DNA from: Thiotrichales bacterium
Lineage (GTDB): Bacteria; Pseudomonadota; Gammaproteobacteria; Thiomicrospirales; Thiomicrospiraceae
DNA length: 6,582 nucleotides
Direction of reading: 5' to 3'
Assembly: GCA_014763835.1 (NCBI GenBank)
Contig: JACXUQ010000076.1
Span: 1 to 6,582, forward strand
A model generated the notes under the pieces. That model made no database searches and was not told the DNA's origin. It worked only from the letters and a program-made list of their open reading frames with translations. This document shows, piece after piece, positions 5,128 to 6,582 of this stretch. The translations under genes and the position numbers were made by a program. Within the stretch, counting starts at the first letter, position 1. Each line of letters starts with the position of its first letter.

Positions 5128-5988
5128 ATGGCAGGCGGTAGTAAAGAAATACGGGCGAAAATCGCGTCCGTAACGAATACCAAGAAAATCACCAAAGCCA
5201 TGGAAATGGTGGCGGCTTCCAAAATGCGTCGTGCGCAAGCCCGCATGGAAGCCACTAAGCCATACGTCGAAAAAGTGAAGAGAGTGATCTCTCACGTTGC
5301 CGGTGCACATCCTGAGTATAAGCATCCTTATACTCAGACACGTGACAAGGTTAAACGTGTTGGTTTGATCATGGTCTCTTCTGATCGAGGTCTATGTGGT
5401 GGTTTAAACTCAAACTTATTCCGTAAAGCTTTACCAATGCTTAAGCAGTGGAAAGAGCAGGGTGTTGAGGTAGAACTTGCACTGATCGGTAACAAAGCAA
5501 AAACGTTCTTCCGTTCTTACGGTGGTAATGTGGTTGCAGCGGTTTCCGATTTGGGTGATACCCCTCACATCGAGGATCTGGTTGGTACCATCAAGGTTGT
5601 CCTGGACAAGTTTGATGCGGGTCAAATCGATGAAGTCTATCTGGCTTCTAACGAGTTTGTGAACACAATGGCACAAAACCCAACTGTCCAGAAAATCGTT
5701 CCTCTTGAAGCTGAAGCGAAATCAGAAACGCATTGGGATTACTTGTATGAGCCTGATGCCAAGACAGCGTTGGATCTTCTGATGCGTCGTTATGTTGAGA
5801 GCGTGGTGTACGGTTCGGTCGTTGAGAATGCAGCATGTGAGCAAGGCGCTCGTATGATGGCAATGAAAAACGCGACGGACAACGCGGGTGAGATGATTAA
5901 AGAACTTAAATTGTCTTACAACAAAGCTCGACAAGCAGCAATCACGCAAGAGTTGTCGGAAATTGTTGCCGGTTCATCAGCCGTTTAA
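5128..5988 (+). CDS. atpG: F1Fo ATP synthase subunit gamma (central shaft)
   Basis: Gamma is the rotating shaft inside alpha3beta3 that couples c-ring rotation to catalysis. The 286-residue product (E. coli 287) opens with KEIRAKIASVTNTKKITKAM (6-25) and ASKMRRAQ (30-37), the N-terminal coiled-coil helix with the conserved MVAASKM. The central Rossmann-like domain has SDRGLCGGLN (85-94), the family signature. The C-terminal helix has EQGARMMAMKNATDNA (238-253) and ends in TQELSEIVAGSSAV. AAGGGG at 5116-5121 lies 6 nt before ATG 5128, 15 nt after atpA. I see no chloroplast-like regulatory Cys insertion. C90 in the signature is typical; C237 is the only other cysteine I note. The gene is intact. 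Confidence 0.98.
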   Translation: MAGGSKEIRAKIASVTNTKKITKAMEMVAASKMRRAQARMEATKPYVEKVKRVISHVAGAHPEYKHPYTQTRDKVKRVGLIMVSSDRGLCGGLNSNLFRKALPMLKQWKEQGVEVELALIGNKAKTFFRSYGGNVVAAVSDLGDTPHIEDLVGTIKVVLDKFDAGQIDEVYLASNEFVNTMAQNPTVQKIVPLEAEAKSETHWDYLYEPDAKTALDLLMRRYVESVVYGSVVENAACEQGARMMAMKNATDNAGEMIKELKLSYNKARQAAITQELSEIVAGSSAV

Positions 5989-6018
5989 GTTTGAAGTTTC
6001 AATAAAAGGTTAAAGATT

Positions 6019-6582
6019 ATGAGTGGAAAAATAGTACAAATTATCGGCCCGGTTATCGACGTCGAATTTAAAGGTGCTGCTTTACCAAAAATCTATGACG
6101 CGCTACGTGTTGATGAACTAGATCTGACTCTAGAAGTTCAACAACAAATCGGTGACAACGCCGTTCGAGCGATCGCGATGGGTGCGTCTGATGGTTTGAA
6201 GCGTGGTATGGCTGTTCGCAACACTGGTGAAGCGATCTCCGTTCCAGTTGGTAAAGCAACATTGGGTCGTATCTTTGACGTTCTAGGTAACGCCATTGAT
6301 AACGCAGGCCCAGTTGAAGCAGAACAAAAGAGCACAATTCACCGTGCAGCGCCAGCTTTTGACGAGTTGGCTGCTTCTCAGGAATTGTTGGAAACAGGTG
6401 TTAAAGTTATCGACTTGATCTGCCCATTCGCTAAGGGTGGTAAAGTTGGTCTGTTCGGTGGTGCCGGTGTAGGTAAAACCGTTAACATGATGGAATTGAT
6501 CCGTAACATCGCGATCGAGCACTCAGGTTACTCAGTATTTGCTGGTGTAGGTGAGCGTACTCGTGAAGGTAACGACTTCTAT
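6019..6582 (+). CDS. atpD: F1Fo ATP synthase subunit beta, N-terminal part (truncated by window edge)
   Basis: Beta carries the catalytic sites for ATP synthesis. 188 codons are open from ATG 6019 to the last base without a stop; the full protein should be about 460 residues. It starts MSGKIVQIIGPVIDVEF, the conserved beta-barrel entry. It carries the P-loop GGAGVGKT at 147-154 with catalytic K153 and T154 (E. coli K155, T156), then VGERTREGNDFY (177-188) with E179 and R180, equivalent to catalytic E181 and R182 of E. coli. AAAAGG at 6004-6009 precedes the start; the gap after atpG is 30 nt. The Walker B motif and C-terminal DELSEED region lie outside the window, as presumably does atpC. Confidence 0.98.
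   Translation, partial: MSGKIVQIIGPVIDVEFKGAALPKIYDALRVDELDLTLEVQQQIGDNAVRAIAMGASDGLKRGMAVRNTGEAISVPVGKATLGRIFDVLGNAIDNAGPVEAEQKSTIHRAAPAFDELAASQELLETGVKVIDLICPFAKGGKVGLFGGAGVGKTVNMMELIRNIAIEHSGYSVFAGVGERTREGNDFY

Noticed and set aside
4831..5325. 164-codon open frame on the - strand across the atpA-atpG junction
   Set aside because: It is a shadow of two strongly conserved genes on the + strand, with no recognisable protein features. Other antisense frames in the window were dismissed for the same reason.
1..6582. Mobile elements, CRISPR arrays, tRNA/rRNA genes or horizontally acquired inserts
   Set aside because: No repeats of that kind, no transposase or integrase frame, and continuous housekeeping gene order throughout.

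Overview
The window is the start of a housekeeping F1Fo ATP synthase (atp) operon of a proteobacterium, with the 3' end of parB just upstream. The order parB - atpZ-like - atpI - atpB - atpE - atpF - atpH - atpA - atpG - atpD, all on the + strand, is the arrangement known near the replication origin of many gammaproteobacteria. The AtpF, AtpA and AtpG proteins align almost without gaps to their E. coli counterparts from memory (156, 513 and 286 residues against 156, 513 and 287). A gammaproteobacterium with moderate GC content is therefore the best reading. The Glu-type c subunit and the extra AtpZ-like gene point away from enterics, Vibrio and Pseudomonas. A sulfur-oxidiser of the Thiomicrospira/Hydrogenovibrio type is a guess only.

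Layout: 1-309 is the C-terminal end of ParB. 310-548 is a noncoding AT-rich leader holding a good inverted repeat (450-483) and a sigma70-like promoter candidate (501-529), probably the operon's control region. 549-827 encodes a two-helix AtpZ-type protein that overlaps atpI (811-1173) by 17 nt. atpB (Fo a, TTG start) follows. Then comes an unusually long 184-nt spacer (2001-2184) with a predicted stem-loop, an AT-rich hairpin with a T tract, and a U-rich/AGGAG ribosome entry region in front of atpE (c ring). atpF (b, GTG start), atpH (delta), atpA (alpha) and atpG (gamma) follow with 11-61 nt gaps. atpD (beta) starts at 6019 and runs off the window; atpC is expected beyond the edge.

Together, a, b2 and the c ring form the proton channel and rotor, delta and b form the stator, gamma is the shaft, and alpha/beta are the catalytic head. 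AtpI and the AtpZ-like protein are not structural subunits; relatives are linked to c-ring assembly or ion supply. All complete genes look intact: no frameshift, truncation, mobile element, CRISPR, tRNA or rRNA was seen.

The window is largely conventional. The points worth a second look are the AtpZ+AtpI pair, the structured atpB-atpE spacer, start codons that parallel subunit stoichiometry, and the Glu-Ser ion site with a Trp in helix 1 of subunit c. No wholly new system is evident.
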